Source of the DNA: Isoetes taiwanensis
Taxonomy: Eukaryota > Streptophyta > Lycopodiopsida > Isoetales > Isoetaceae
Length of the DNA: 64,000 nt
Assembly (NCBI GenBank): GCA_021234155.1
Contig: JAJEKV010000008.1
Coordinates: forward strand, 6,848,445 to 6,912,444
Direction of reading: 5' to 3'
Positions 1-14,335 of the stretch are shown here, one piece after another (the first letter of the stretch is position 1; the number at the start of each line of letters is the position of its first letter). The position numbers and the translations under genes were made by a program. Under the pieces are notes generated by a model, which was not told the DNA's origin, did no database searches, and saw nothing but the letters and a program-made list of their open reading frames with translations.

Positions 1-81
1 TTTCTAATCTATTGAGAGTAGGTAATAAAGATCTTGGGTAGAACTCCATGGTGGTCCAGATTTTGTGATGGAAGATGTAAC

Positions 82-175
82 AATAGAATAGAATAGAATA
101 GTTTTTTTTTAATAGAATTGAACTGAATTGGATTTTATCGTCGACAGAGACCAAGTGGCCTATGGGACCCAATTA
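82..175 (-). mobile_element. LINE 3' end with (CTATT)n tail, family A
   Basis: Read on the minus strand, this stretch runs through GGGTCCCATAGGCCACTTGG and ends in a CTATT pentamer tail. The same block, with the same tail, closes the larger LINE near 50060-50145, and a looser version sits at 63500-63545. Only about 90 bases are left here, with no coding part. The match to the 50-kb copy is direct observation; assignment to a non-LTR retrotransposon rests on the reverse transcriptase upstream of that copy. Confidence 0.7.
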
Positions 176-195
176 CTGTTCAAGGCTAATTAAAT

Positions 196-372
196 ACTTA
201 TGCGTAAGCGAAAGCTCTATTTTGCTTACGCAAAAATTCTTTCGTGTAAGCGCATCACTTAACCCGCTTATATGAAATTTTCTGGGCTTCGCATAAGCGA
301 AAGCTCCGTTTCACTTACGCAAAAGAAATTTCGTGTAAGCGAAACCGAGCTTTCGCTTACACAAAATTTTTT
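196..372. repeat. Clustered inverted repeats of a GCGTAAGCGAAAGCTC motif
   Basis: The motif (T/G)CGTAAGCGAAAGCTC and its reverse complement occur about six times in 180 bases, alternating in orientation, so neighbouring copies can pair into hairpins. A short version, AGCGAAAGCTC, appears again near 8770-8800. No coding potential is seen. It may be the end of an unrecognised foldback element. Confidence 0.6.
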
Positions 373-870
373 CGGTGCCTGTATTGTTTTTTGCCGTATT
401 TTTGACATATCATACTTCAAAAGCGTGTCGTATCATTTGAATAATACGTATTGTGTATAAAACTTATATAGTATTGAACCTATCCCCGATCATAAGTTAC
501 AGCCTCCATCATTTGTCTGGGAACGTTAGACTGAAAGTCTATAAGTTCTCCCAGGCCTACAACATGGGCATATATCTGTTCTAGTATTTTGTCCTCCCGT
601 ATGTGGATGCCATGTGCTTTTGATAATCTCTAGTAGACAGTTTCTTCTCAAAGACCTCCTCTTCCAATACCTTCTCTACTGGTGAGGCAAGACATTCTAC
701 CTGAGCGACCTGCATACTTGAAGAAGACTCGGCAATTTGGTTTGTCTTATTGTAAATCATGTATATGCTTAATATAATATCTAGGCTGTAAAAACTTTCT
801 TTCCCTTCTTGTCTGTACAATTCTACATGTAGTCTGCATGTTCATGGAAGGCAGGATTTAAAAGAACCCC
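373..870. other. No recognisable gene
   Basis: AT-rich sequence with only short reading frames. A 79-codon minus-strand frame (581-820) has no family resemblance that I can see. Confidence 0.5.
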
Positions 871-1407
871 TCACGCCAAAGGGTTGAAGGGAAAAATCTT
901 AGCGGTATAGACTTGGTAATAAACTATACATTTGTACATGCCAGTGTACTGATTAGAGGCATAAACGAGCCCACATGCGAGTATCTCCTGAATGTAAGAT
1001 GCTAATGCTCCTACTGAAGGCGTGGTCATCATGACATGTAGTGGTTGGTTAGGTGTAACTAATCCATCATATGACGCCCAGATAAGTGCAAGTGATGGGC
1101 AATGCTGAATGGATCTTATCTTCAATATCTCTCGGCTAGCAGCATTGGCCAACCCTACTCTCTTGCTCTTTTTGGACCCATTTGGCAATAGGATCGTAAA
1201 CCTGCACCAAGTATTGCTCCCACCGTTTTTGAGAAATATTTCCAGTAGGTTGCATAAGTCTGCGCAACACTCTTCTCCAACATTTCTTGAGGTGCCGATT
1301 AAGGAGGTGGAACATTTCCTGCTGATGTTCTGCATATATACTGTGCCTTCTTCCCCTGATGAAAACTTTGTATTATTTGATCGCCTCCAATATGAGAGAT
1401 GGGTCAA
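871..1407 (-). CDS. Unrecognised open reading frame, 178 aa
   Basis: This is the longest uninterrupted minus-strand frame in the first 7 kb. It has no visible signal peptide, repeat or known motif. A 100-codon frame lies opposite it on the plus strand. A further minus-strand frame at 1564-1770 could be an upstream exon of the same unit, but no convincing splice pair was found. In a genome this rich in decayed elements it may be a remnant of a mobile element or chance. I do not recognise it and assign no function. Confidence 0.2.
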   Translation of the reverse strand: MTHLSYWRRSNNTKFSSGEEGTVYMQNISRKCSTSLIGTSRNVGEECCADLCNLLEIFLKNGGSNTWCRFTILLPNGSKKSKRVGLANAASREILKIRSIQHCPSLALIWASYDGLVTPNQPLHVMMTTPSVGALASYIQEILACGLVYASNQYTGMYKCIVYYQVYTAKIFPFNPLA

Positions 1408-2099
1408 TTAACAACCCTAGCTGGCATTTAAGCTCTTTGCATTGACCATCAAACCACATCTTTCAAGGAAAGCCTATTGAAGTCGAGCCTTCTTTCTATC
1501 TTCTCCCAAAACATCGTTTTGTGGCACTGAAAAGGACTGTGTTCAACTTGTCAGACTGTTGCTCTACCTACAATCTTTTGCAAGCAGCTCGGCATAAGAC
1601 TCTACTTGGTCGTAATCCTGGTGGAGCTGAGACATGTGGATGTTAGCTTGGTAGTGGATCTGCACCCTGGGGGATTCACCTTTATTGCATGCATATGTCA
1701 CTCGATGCTTAGGATAATGAGAAACACTCCTATATATGACGTAAAACCCATAAAAATATAGCCATTCCATCGAGAAAATATACTAAAATGTCAATAAAAG
1801 GGGAGTTGAAATCCCTAGTATACGTACGGATGTACCAGAAAAGAAATTCCCTTCCAGACACTCACATGGTTTGTATGGGTCTCCTGTGTGAATCTCCTAG
1901 GATCTGCACATGTTGCCAGTCTACTTAACCATTGATCAATGAATTATACGGGTAGCCTGGTAGATTTGCTGCTATCGTCCAGCCAATATGCTCCCATGTT
2001 TCCATAAATCAAATGAAGTCCATATCTCTGGGTATGGAGTTCAGATTATCCCCTTTTTGCGAACCCCAAGAGGCTGTACACAAATGCAATCCCTATTTT

Positions 2100-2310
2100 G
2101 AAGCATTAACATGCGTAGTTGCAGCAGCAATACTCAGAGGAGTTGCAACAGTAGCAAGTGTGGTAGCAACTTCTAGAGGAGTTGCAGAAGCAGCAGTAGC
2201 AGTAGCGGCCCCTCAAGGGGTTGCAAAAGTAGTAGTAGTACAGAAGCAAGAGCAGTTGTAGTAGCACCCAGAGGGGTTGCCTAGCAGCAGAAGCACTTGC
2301 AACGCAAGCA
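2100..2310. repeat. Degenerate GCA/GTA-rich minisatellite
   Basis: A unit of roughly 45-50 bases recurs, marked by AGAGGAGTTGCA or close variants (about 2137, 2173, 2213 and 2270) and separated by runs of GCA and GTA triplets. It keeps an open frame rich in Ala and Val on the plus strand, as expected of triplet repeats; I do not treat that frame as a gene. Confidence 0.6.
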
Positions 2311-2470
2311 ACATCAGTAGATGTCTCAGTTGTTCCATCCTGCAACACGTCTGCTATATTATGGCAGGTATGTCATAGTCCACATATATGAGGTGTAACT
2401 TTGCTCTCTGACGGAGTATGACAACCCTGAGTATTGAATCTACCACTGTGAACTTCACAATATATGGTTG

Positions 2471-2634
2471 GATGTTATGTGGAATGGCAAAAGGGAGGCG
2501 ATTCTTGCCTGAGCAGGGCAAGCTGGCTACAGCCAGCAGCCGGGAGCGCCGTTTAGACGCGACCGGCTGCTGGCAGTAGCCAGCTTGCCGTGCTCTGGCA
2601 AGAATCGCCGAACTTTTGCCATTTCCACAACATC
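2471..2634. repeat. 164-bp hairpin with ~78-bp arms (MITE or MIRNA-like foldback)
   Basis: Two arms of about 72-78 bases are reverse complements with only a few mismatches. The 5' arm runs from 2471 to 2543, the loop from 2544 to 2562, and the 3' arm from 2563 to 2634. The inner 45 bases of each arm are GC-rich, unlike the AT-rich surroundings. No target duplication is obvious. Either a small foldback transposon or a young inverted-duplication MIRNA-type locus would look like this; sequence alone does not decide. Confidence 0.75.
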
Positions 2635-2679
2635 AAGGAAAGGCAGCACATGATCAGGCTATGGCGCAGATGATCCGAG

Positions 2680-2900
2680 GATGATGCTTCAGGTATCGAG
2701 CTCAACTCATGTTTTAATGCTTCAGGTTTCGAGCTCAGAATCCGGCGATGCTTCAGCTATGGTGACGGTTTCAGACTTCAAGCTCTTGCATGTTTCAGGT
2801 TTCAGACTTCAAGCTCTTGCAGGTTTTAGGTTGCAGATTTTTCGAAGCTTAGTTGCGCAGATTTTTTGAAGCTCAGATTTTTTTTCAGGCTTCAGTTGCG
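2680..2900 (+). repeat. Degenerate repeats of a CTTCAGGTTTCGAGCTC-type unit
   Basis: Variants of GCTTCAGGTTTCGAGCTC, TTTCAGACTTCAAGCTCTTG and GATTTTTCGAAGCTTAG follow one another with a loose spacing of 25-45 bases. The array has drifted too far to define one period, and nothing coding is recognised in it. Confidence 0.45.
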
Positions 2901-5900
2901 CAGGTAACTTGCCCCAACCGGTCGTGCCAGAATGCTCGATCGATTTTTCATTCTTGGATAGAATGATTGCCACATGGCGAAATATCATTGGATGACAGAC
3001 CAGAACGAAGATCAACTTTCCTTGACGTGGCACTGAATGCCAAGATGGGATGCCCGAGCAATGTGCGAACATGAAAGCTCTTCTTGGTGAGGACCATTGT
3101 CTGAATCTTCTCCTTGAGATCTTCCTACGACTCCTCAAGGAGGCCTCGAACCAACACATTATGGTATTTTCACCTCTGCTCCTAACGCTCCCTGAGTGCT
3201 AGTTCAGTACGTCAGTTGGACAAATTGATGCACTAGAGGGCCCCTACCAGAACGAGCCTGGTTGGGGGGTTGCTGTCTGTCTGAGCTAGGCCTTGCTTGC
3301 CTTGCTTTTTTGTGTGCAGCTGCCTGTCGTGATGAGCGTGCCCGATATATCTCAACGTGGGCAATGGCTGTAGTGCTTACACTTGTCTTAATGTTTGAAG
3401 CCGAGAGCGTATTTCTTGATGCTTCGATATCTGCTTCTGCAATTCTCGCACGCATTAGTGACAAAAATGTTGCTTATGATGATAAGGAGGAGGTTACGCC
3501 TCTTCTAGAGGGGAATATGGCTAATAACCCTCTAGGTGATTATGTAAAGAAGGTTATTTCCATGGTCCCCGGAGGGGAGGGTTGCCGTCTTTTAAACCAA
3601 GGTTGAATAGTTGATCCATAAATCATGGTATGGAAGGACAGTTAACAGTTTCTTTTTAATATGAGATTGTCTTTGCAAATGCAACAAACTGGCTAAAACA
3701 GACTGAGAGAAAAATGCCGCATGATTCTGCGTGATTTTTGAATTCTTTCTTCTTGTTGTCGATCCCCCATTCGTGACTTGCAGCAACATTTGGGCCCAAA
3801 TCGATGCATGAATGCCCGAAAAGCTTGATGCAAGGTGCTGTTGCAGTTGATGCAATTGTAGATCAATCTACGCTTCAATTTTTTTCGCCTAAGGTTCAAC
3901 ACAAATTCTTTAAGTTTCTATTTAGAATGTTGAATATTGGTATATGCTAAAGGTTATCATGATAACCTCTAAGCCTAGAGGATTATCACAATAACCTTCA
4001 GGCCCATGGGTTTTTGTATTTTAGCTTATTTGCATCCAATGATTCAGAATAGCCGGATCTTGATAAATTTTAAAGACCTATGGTAAAGGTGAATTCCAAT
4101 AGTAACAATAATACCCCATCAAAAGATAAAAGATTGATTGGAGGGAATGTTGATACTAGGCTAGCATTTTATATAGCCCTCCTATTGAGATTTGAGATAG
4201 AATATTTACCACATGAGAAGGCAAAGAGAAAGAAGCCTCTCGATAATTGTGCCTTGCTAATAGATTGATACATGATCAAACCTAGTGGCCATTGAGGAAT
4301 AGTTCTCGTATGTAGAATGTGTATATTATCACGTATTCGAAAAGATAGTGTAATATATTGTTGTACGTCAATAGTTTTACCATAAACTTATGCTAAAGCT
4401 AGGGGGCTAGAATTTCCTGGTTACAAACTAGGCGACAACTGGGAAAAATCTCTTCCGGCTCAAGTCGTTATCTCCAAGTGTCCCAAAGGATGATAAGATC
4501 TCCAGGCCCAAGGAAATGATCGAATCCTTCATTCTCTTGAAAGAAACGAGAGGAGGCATTGTTGTAGCTAGAGTACTTGTTTTGATAGCCTTAGGAAATA
4601 TAGCATCCTCTGGATTTGCCCAAATCATTGTAATGCTACAGATTCTGGCAGATCTTGAGGCGTTGGAGTCAAAACAAGTTTGCTTCTCCAGAATGTGAGT
4701 GAATGTGGCTGGAGGTTTGGTTTTCGGTACAGATTCCTTTTTTACTCTTAGTTAAAATCTCCATTCGATTCTGTCGGTTTCAACACTTTATAACTTAACA
4801 CATTCCCCGCCTGCCCCTTACGATTCACAAGCTCTAAGCTTTCCGGCCGGGCAAGGAAAGGCTGAACCGCAGGTACGGGGATCTTAAAATATTTTCCTAG
4901 CCGGCTTTTTTTTTAAGTGATCGGGCAGTCGGGCAGGCAGATCCGCTCTGTTTCATAATTGGAAAAGCATGTGTGTGCACGTAATTCAATACATCAATCA
5001 TTTGCATACGTTTTTCTCCACGTCAGCTGCCCCACGTCATCACACTTGCCACGTCGGTCTCAACCTTAGAAAAACTGACACTCTCCAGGAGATAAATAGA
5101 TAGAACTTGCTGACAGCTTTCCTTTTCGTCTTCATCCTGATATTTTAGTATAGTATATCCTACACAAACCATGTGATATAAGTTGTCCAAGTTCATTGGT
5201 TTTCCCAAAGAATTATTGGTGCCTTGTGACAATAAAAATGGAAGGCTAACTTGAGGGATGTTTTCTAGGGCACCCCCCAACGTGCCATCATGCCCCTTAA
5301 AACATGTATAATGCGCCATTGTGCATATGATAATAAGCGGAAGTCAATGCTTGGCACTTGCACTCTAACAAGTGCAACGGGAAATGAAATATAATGACAA
5401 TTCAGAAACAAAATTGAACTCTCTGTGCCACTTGGATTAGATTGACTTGATCCGGAGGTGATTTGTTAAGCCTTATAGTTTCTTGCCAAGAGTGAAATTT
5501 ATTCTGTTTGTTTGCAAGAACCCACCATAATGCGAAGTCAAATCCTCGTGGGTGCTAATGCAAGCTTGAAGATGCCATATCTCGCAATTTTAGCCAATCT
5601 AAAGGGGAGTTTCTTAGTTAATTCTTTTCCTTTTTCGTATTTTTTCATGTGATCATGGCCTTAGATTTTTATCTTCTAATATGCCAATTTATTTTTCTTT
5701 AAGTTTACCAGAAAACTCAACTTCCTTGATTTCTAATAACAGCCCGAAAATGATTATAGCCAAGGTTTAGGGCCTTAAGGGCAGAAATCGTGACTTGAGT
5801 ATCCATTCCGACCCCCTCTCTCCCAGAAAACAGACGTCGTTGAGAATAAAGCACCTCATGTTCACGACAATGGCGAGGTCAAGCAAAGAAGAGCTCCTTG

Positions 5901-7740
5901 TTGGGGCACTTGGCTAGCCTTATCCCGCAATGAATGCCACCTTAATCTTGCTTGATATGAACAAGAGACCATGAGACTTTAATAAAGACTAGTTTAGAGT
6001 GCTTTCAGTTGCCCTAGAGATTAAGAGGGCAACAATGATAGCAATTCAGATGGAATTTTAGATTCTTTTAAATTCATTGTCTTGTTTTTATTTTGTTTGT
6101 TTCACTTCATTGTCATCTTTACTAATAGAAAATGATTGCAAGAGAATAAATACTTTAGGATGTGGATTCCTGATATTGAAGCGCAATGATAGTATTGCAA
6201 TGTAATCATGTTGTGTAGATAGAGCGCCTTCCGTAAATAAGCAGAAATACACTTCAAATGACACTGAAACCTGTGAATGCTCTGTATAGAGAATATGGGT
6301 AGCTCCTGCAACCTTTGACACCTCCAAATTTCTAAGAGGAATTTTTATTAGTTGGCTATTACTACATAGGATATTTGGAACTGTACAAGGAAACTGGGGA
6401 ACATTTATTAATGGTCAGGCAACATTGGACTTCTTGACTATAAGTTCATACTGTAACGCAACAGTCCACTCTCGACATTGGATGCATTACGCAATAAGCC
6501 CCCTAGTGCTAATGAACACACCAAAAGGGTGAATCTTTCAATGAAATCATTATCAATGGGTAAAAAAATCGACTCTTGCTTTATTGATCAGGTTCCTCAT
6601 AAACCTGAATCAACTGCCTACATCACTCAAAGCCTTTGCTTCATTGTGCTTTGGGTTTTCTCATCCAATAGAGTGATGCCACATCACCGTTACATCAAGA
6701 TATTATTAATTCCTAACCTAAGGAATTAAATATCATTTGGTCTTCTCCTCTATTATATTCTATTTGTCAAATTCTTGGTCTCCAAAGATGATGGATGTGA
6801 TGCTCCCCGAACCTCTATCATATAAATACGGGAAATTCCCATCCCATGGCAATTTTGCCACCACGAAAAGGCCCTATGTCTGACTTGGACCACTTGTGAT
6901 GAGCAAGTGTCCAGGTGAAGGACACGGAGGTGTCATTCGTCCCATGCCTTCCATAGGAAATTTCTATATAGCGGAAGCGTACCTACAAGTTAGCACCTAG
7001 CAACAATACATATAATAATATACCACCTCGAAGGGTGGCCCAACCATCATCAAAGGCAACCTCAACATAATACCATTATAACATATGAAATGCATCATAA
7101 ATGAGGGTTCTACCCTGGGCTAAGACTCCAAGGGTGTCAACTGGTGGTCAGGGCCTCCAAATATCAACAGACAGAATCATGACAATGGCATTGACTGGCA
7201 TAGAACAATGGCTAGGGTAGTCCACTTCATCCGTCCCTCCTGTGCACACTTTGCAGATAGGCTAAAACATGATATGGCGTGATTGTAGCCTTCTGGAGAT
7301 GCAATCTCATGGAATCATCCTATGAGACTAATCTGGGTTACATCTCCCCAGTTCGATGAGGCAGGCTAGGGAGGCGTCACCTCCCCAGGCACAATAGATC
7401 CCTGGATGTGCTAGAGGATACGTGCCACATCTGCAGCCCCCCCATCTGTACCCAATTTAAACCTCCCAAAATCTATAGGTCGGATCACCGCACTTATCGA
7501 GCCGAGGCCGCCACTTTCTGGACCTGTTCTGCGACCCAGGAGGTGTCAGACCCATACCCAGCCCACACAAGGTGATCGACTATAATTCTAGCATACTATA
7601 AGAGCCCCAGTAGCTGCACTCAGCAAGGCTGGTTAGAAGGTCCATCCCCTATTTAAAACAAGTAAAGAAAAGAAAGAAGAAGGGGTATTCTATCAGGCCT
7701 AGGGCTTGCGATTCGCCTTGGCATAAGGAATGGCATCATT
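2901..7740. other. Long stretch without a recognisable gene
   Basis: AT-rich DNA with scattered reading frames of 60-116 codons, none matching a family I recognise (for example 2809-3159, 3262-3606, 5023-5319 and 6478-6729). It holds one exact 18-bp palindrome at 3951-3968. The part from about 6780 to 7740 is richer in GC and lies downstream, on the minus strand, of the Ty3 fragment, so it may contain that element's 3' LTR; I could not define its ends. Confidence 0.5.
3951..3968. repeat. Exact 18-bp palindrome
   Basis: AGGTTATCATGATAACCT is a perfect dyad with no spacer. A weaker echo follows about 20 bases later (GATTATCACAATAACC). It may be the remains of a small foldback; no gene lies nearby for it to regulate. 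Confidence 0.5.
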
Positions 7741-7799
7741 CCCATTATGGCCATAGGCGAACGCGTCCTATCATGCCTAAATAAAATGCATCTATTTCC

Positions 7800-8580
7800 A
7801 ACCCCTGCATAATCCCTGCCGGATCAAACACTCTTGTGCTTACCATTGGAGTTGGAGTCGACAGCATCGTGGATAGTCCAACCCTGGCACTGCCGCATAA
7901 AGTCTGGGTAAGCCTTATCAAGATCTGCCTTAAGAGCCCATGTAACATCTTCCATTGGCAAGTGCTTCCACTTAACCAAATATTGACGGATCTGAGTCCG
8001 ACAGGTTTGCTTATATGCTCTATCAAGAAAAGCCTCTGAAACGATTTCCAAGTCTTCATCAGTCATTTCCAGAAGGGTTGGTATGTGAAGAATCTCTTCT
8101 GGATCGGGTATATGCTTCTTCAAAAAGCTTATGTGAAAAACTTTATGGATCTTTAGATGCGCGGGCAAATTCAACCTATAAGCTTGAAGGCCTATTCGTT
8201 GGACAATTTCAAAGGGGCCCACCCATCATGATACCAGTTTCTTACAATTTCCAATCTTAAGCTTAGCTTGCTTGACTTTAATCTTTAGTCACCCAAATTC
8301 ACTGACTTGAAATTCGCGTGGCGTGTGATGTTTGTCGGTAATACTCGTTTGTCTACTTCTGGCGGCCAATAAATAGCCATGGACTTCTTCCCCCAAGGCT
8401 TGCATATCTGTAAGTAACTGCTGAGAGACTTCCACCTTGCCAAATAGATATAGTCTGCCCATTGTGATATGCATATTTCAGACATAGTTACACATCATGT
8501 CTTCAATAATTCTATTAGTGCGCTCCGTCTGCCCGTCTGTCTGAGATTGATATGCGGTACTCATGACAAGCTTGGTTTTC
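7800..8580 (-). pseudogene. Ty3/Gypsy chromovirus integrase C-terminus plus chromodomain, 5'-truncated
   Basis: On the minus strand the piece begins near 8577 inside the integrase core, with the hallmark STAYQSQTDGQTERTNRIIE (Ty3 integrases read STAYHPQTDGQTER). It continues through a frame-shifted middle (8285-8485) into an open 132-codon frame at 7824-8222. That frame carries the C-terminal block GPFEIVQRIGLQAYRLNLP and LKIHKVFHISFLKKH, then a chromodomain around YLVKWKHLPMEDVTW. The order integrase then chromodomain is that of chromoviruses, whose chromodomain guides integration. No protease, reverse transcriptase or RNase H lies upstream, so the element is truncated near 8580. Its stops and frame changes show it is dead. 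Confidence 0.88.
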
Positions 8581-8589
8581 TATTCTTCG

Positions 8590-9750
8590 AGGTAACAGAG
8601 GCCACCAATGCCTACAGGAAAGAGCAGCAAAATGAAAGTAGGGAAAAAAAATTAAGGGCAAAATCGACCATTCCGATTCAGAGCAAAAACCATTCTAAAA
8701 TTCATGGATTTACCTTTCACATTGAACGGCTCCAACTTAAAACGATTTCAAATCTCGGCTCCAAGCTCTGCCTAGCGAAAGCTTTGCTCTAGCGAAAGCT
8801 CCAACCCCAAGCTTCATACGATTTGCCAAAACTTCAAACGGCACATAGAGATTGAATTAAACCCATTTGAGATTTGCCAGTTTTCCCAGAAAGAAAAAAA
8901 AAAGACCTCTTCTTGAGAGCCTTCAACTCCTCTACTCTGCTGATGGAAACCTTGTTCTAGATGAGTAAACCAGTTAAAAACCATAAAACAAACAATTAAA
9001 AAGCATAAAAGCTATTACCATTGAAAGACCGTAAGATTTCCAAGCACCACCAAGCAATTTGCAATTACTGCACATGAGGCAGACAAATGTGTTAAACCAC
9101 AATGCGAAAAATAAAAAATGTATATCTGTGGTTACAGTACCAATTTATAGACTGCAAGATGGATTTCTAAAGCACTAAAAGCTTGGGAATGAGTTTCTTA
9201 TCCGGATTTACGCGATTGCTGAGCAAGCTCGAAGAACATCATCAAATTTCCGTTGAAAAAGAAATGAGATAGTAGTAATAGATCAAGTAGGAATCAAAGT
9301 TAAAGAGCTTACAGTTCTTACAATAATTGACCTTGCCCTAAATTTGATTCATGGATTGCAAGATCTAGATAAATCTTGCAATAGTTGGGTTTAAAAATAA
9401 CTTTTACTAATCTAAGAAGCTTCCTCCCTTTCTTGCCATGGAAAAAAAGCGGCAAAAATAAGTTTCCTTTGCTTCAGCGACCTCTGCTTCAGCGTAAACA
9501 CATAATTTAGAGTGATGGAAAACCCTGTGCCAGAATGCCAGATTTAATCTTGAAACCCTGCTTACAAAGATGCTCCAGCAAAACAGTCCTCCCATCGTGC
9601 GGTGGACTCTCACCTCCCCAACCGCCTCTGCATGTTGTTGATCTAGGCCCAAACGTTACAACACGTTCAAAATAATCTCAAATGGCTGAAACCCTAACTC
9701 AAAACCATAGGGCGAAAAAATTGCTACAGAAATTGAAAGTAACGCACAAA
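8590..9750. other. No recognisable gene
   Basis: AT-rich sequence with short frames only. Near 8765-8800 it repeats the AGCGAAAGCTC/T motif seen at 196-372. The frame at 9407-9652 on the minus strand shows nothing I recognise. Confidence 0.45.
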
Positions 9751-9756
9751 ATTATG

Positions 9757-9900
9757 TATCGGCTGGATTTTGAAAAAAACTGTAAGTTACAATATATTCT
9801 GGTCACAAAATTTTTCTTTTTTGCCAGATTTTAATGTCTACAGGCAAACGAAAAAAAAAGGACACCCACTCCCAAATACTTTTTAAGTAAGTAGACTAGT
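9757..9900 (+). repeat. Interspersed repeat, copy 1 (copy 2 at 16690-16838)
   Basis: Shared blocks with 16690-16838 in the same orientation include GATTTTAATGTCTACAGGC versus GATTTTGATGTCTACAGGC, the phrase GGACACCCACTCCCAAA versus its close variant, and TTTTAAGTAAGTAGA at the end. The two copies are about 75-80% alike by eye and noncoding. This is probably a family of non-autonomous element or its terminus. Confidence 0.55.
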
Positions 9901-9927
9901 AAACGTGTGCTCAGCATTGCCGTGCAT

Positions 9928-10003
9928 AAGTCGAAGTCCATGTTAGTCCAGGATGAATATCATAAAGTCGAAGTTCATGTTAATCTAAGATGAATATCAC
10001 ACA
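9928..10003 (+). repeat. Two-copy tandem repeat, ~42-bp unit
   Basis: CATAA(AG)TCGAAGT(C/T)CATGTTA is followed by GATGAATATCA in two adjacent units with a handful of differences. Confidence 0.55.
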
Positions 10004-10410
10004 GTACTGGGGTTTGAAATATTCTTAGTCGAGATCGCATTGCCAATGTAATCTAAATGTTCAACTATTCTTACTGTGATTGGCATTGGTGTTGTGCAAA
10101 TTGATCATATATTTGCAAGACTTTTATTGCTTGTAGAGACACTTTCAGTGCTATTCTTAATGCTTTTGATATAAGTGATAACACATATTAAGCCATGTGT
10201 GCCTTATCGTCGTCACCAAGATACGAGAACATAAATCTAATTGTACATTTCATATTTTATAATAAGGGGTGAGAGTTACTTGAAGGCCAAAGACCATGAG
10301 AGTTTCAACTGAATGGATGCACAAACTCATTCATTGTGATATTTAAAGACCAATTAGTCGCCATTCATATTGAAAACCATATGCTTCAATTTGAAGTGAG
10401 GATAAGTCAA

Positions 10411-10592
10411 TGACTCTGTCAAAATCACAATTGTAAGTAAGTAAATATAACAAATATCAAATGTGTGCCTGGCGTTTGCCACACATAAATCATTTGATAG
10501 GACTCTTTGTCAAAATCACAACTGTAAGTAAGTAGATATAACAAATATCAAATATGTGCCTGGCATTTGCCGCACATAAATCATGTGATAGG
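10411..10592 (+). repeat. Two-copy tandem duplication, ~91-bp unit
   Basis: Two adjacent units share TGTCAAAATCACAA(T/C)TGTAAG, ATAACAAATATCAAAT and GTGCCTGGC(G/A)TTTGCC, ending at CATTTGATAGGA and CATGTGATAGGA. Differences are few, so the duplication is fairly young. Confidence 0.75.
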
Positions 10593-10816
10593 AAGGATCG
10601 TGTGGCATATAAAGATCGTTATGATTGTTCATAAGTTGAGCTCAATGTCTGTTGTAAATAGTAAGAGATCACATGTTATAAAATGAAGGGTTGCAAGAAG
10701 ATATACTAATCATGAATAGGGTTTGCAAAAAGATGTAACACTGTTTTGGCACATAATGTTGGTTAAAAAGGGCATTTTCAATGAAATTCACATTTTCCCA
10801 CCCATTATTTAAGTTA

Positions 10817-12934
<2,118 letters not shown>

Positions 12935-12939
12935 TTAAC

Positions 12940-13545
12940 TGTTACGAATGCTCTGTTCTTCATGCAAATTCATCGCTTATTAGAAAATAAAACAACACGT
13001 GGTACTCGATTTACCACCCAACCGGACCAAGAGAGATGTCACCAAGTCAAGCTACTCCGCAAGACTGTACAAGAACAAGCTCTTTCTAGCCACCAACCAC
13101 TGGTGTTACAGGAACTCCTCCTCATGATATGATCAAGCAAGAGACAAGAGAAAATACTGCAAAGCAAGGGTAGGCTCATCATCAACATAGATAGAAGCAG
13201 ATCTAGTTGTGCAGTCAGCTTAGACCCCTATGCACCTTTCTGGGCATAACTTTCAAACCGTAAGGAATCTATAGCCAATCTGGATACTAGACTTCAAGGG
13301 CTTTCCAAACGTAAGGATCGCCGATTTTTGAGTTATGGTCGCGGAGATATCACGTCTCAAAGTTGTCCTTATATTTATAGGTATCAACACCTTTTTTTGC
13401 CTTTTTGCTTTTAAATAAAGGTCAAGGTTTATTTTTAGCTTTCTTCGATAATATTAAGGCTTAGACATACTGAATGGCTTTCTTACTTCATCATATATCA
13501 ATAAATATTGTTCCATGCAAAGCCACTCCCCCGAGCACCATATCA
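12940..13545 (-). repeat. 3' LTR of the non-autonomous element
   Basis: 606 bp. On the minus strand it begins TGATATGGTGCTCGG and ends CGTAACA. It keeps the canonical TG start that the 5' LTR has lost. Confidence 0.92.
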
Positions 13546-13560
13546 ATTCCTTCCCTTCTC
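13546..13560 (-). other. Polypurine tract
   Basis: Minus strand reads GAGAAGGGAAGGAAT directly before the 3' LTR. This is the plus-strand DNA primer site of an LTR element. A very similar purine run precedes the related LTR start at 24727. Confidence 0.85.
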
Positions 13561-14189
13561 AAAACATGATCGTCCTCGATCATCTTTCTTAAAGATGTGC
13601 ATCCCTTCTCAAAGACTATCAATCCCTTCTCAAGACTGATCGTCCTCGATCGTCATTAAATCTGAAAGGAAACCATTAAACCTCCCTTTTCAAAATTGAT
13701 CTTCAATCAATCTCTAAAAAGTGTGTTAGTCTTTCTCTTATTGGGACCAATCTTGTCCCCTTAGGAATGTTCTTTTTCTGATCCTCCAAGGCAGGGTCTG
13801 CGCTTGGACAGAAAAATCTCCATACTGATCCATCAAGTAGGCGTCCCTCACTTGAACAGTCATAGTATTCCCAGCCCTTTCTACTCCTTCAAGTTAAATA
13901 TCATCATTCAACTTAAACAAGAAATATATTTTCCCCTTCCATTAGGAAGTAACAATACCAATTGTTAGTCCTTCCCTTTTCAGGAATAAACTTAGTTCCT
14001 CGAGAGGGTCTTCAAAAACCACAAAATGAACATCAACTTAATTTGTCTGAAAGTATAGGTTAGTTTAAAATAAAATATTTATTAACCTCCACCAGAAGCA
14101 CCAACTTCTGATCAGTTTCTATTCCAGTTTGTAATCTCCAGCACCAACCAGAAGACCTGCGAACATTAGAAGTAACAAACATTCTATTC

Positions 14190-14335
14190 ACCTGAACATG
14201 AGCACCAACTCATTCAAACCTCTTGGACATGGCATCAACTCATTCTAACCTCTTGGACAATAGCACCAACTCATTCCAACCTCTTGGACATGGCATCAAC
14301 TCATTCCAACCTCTTGGACAAGAGCAACAACTCTT
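14190..14335 (-). repeat. Four- to five-unit minisatellite inside the LTR element
   Basis: The plus strand repeats CAACTCATTC(C/T)AACCTCTTGG about every 31-34 bases, alternating with ACATGGCAT or ACAATAGCAC linkers. It sits in the half of the interior where gag would start. Confidence 0.8.

Noticed and set aside
6790-7700. LTR of the Ty3 fragment
   Set aside because: TGTGATGCTCCCC at 6796 resembles an LTR start, but on the wrong strand for the integrase, and no second copy or matching end is present in the window.
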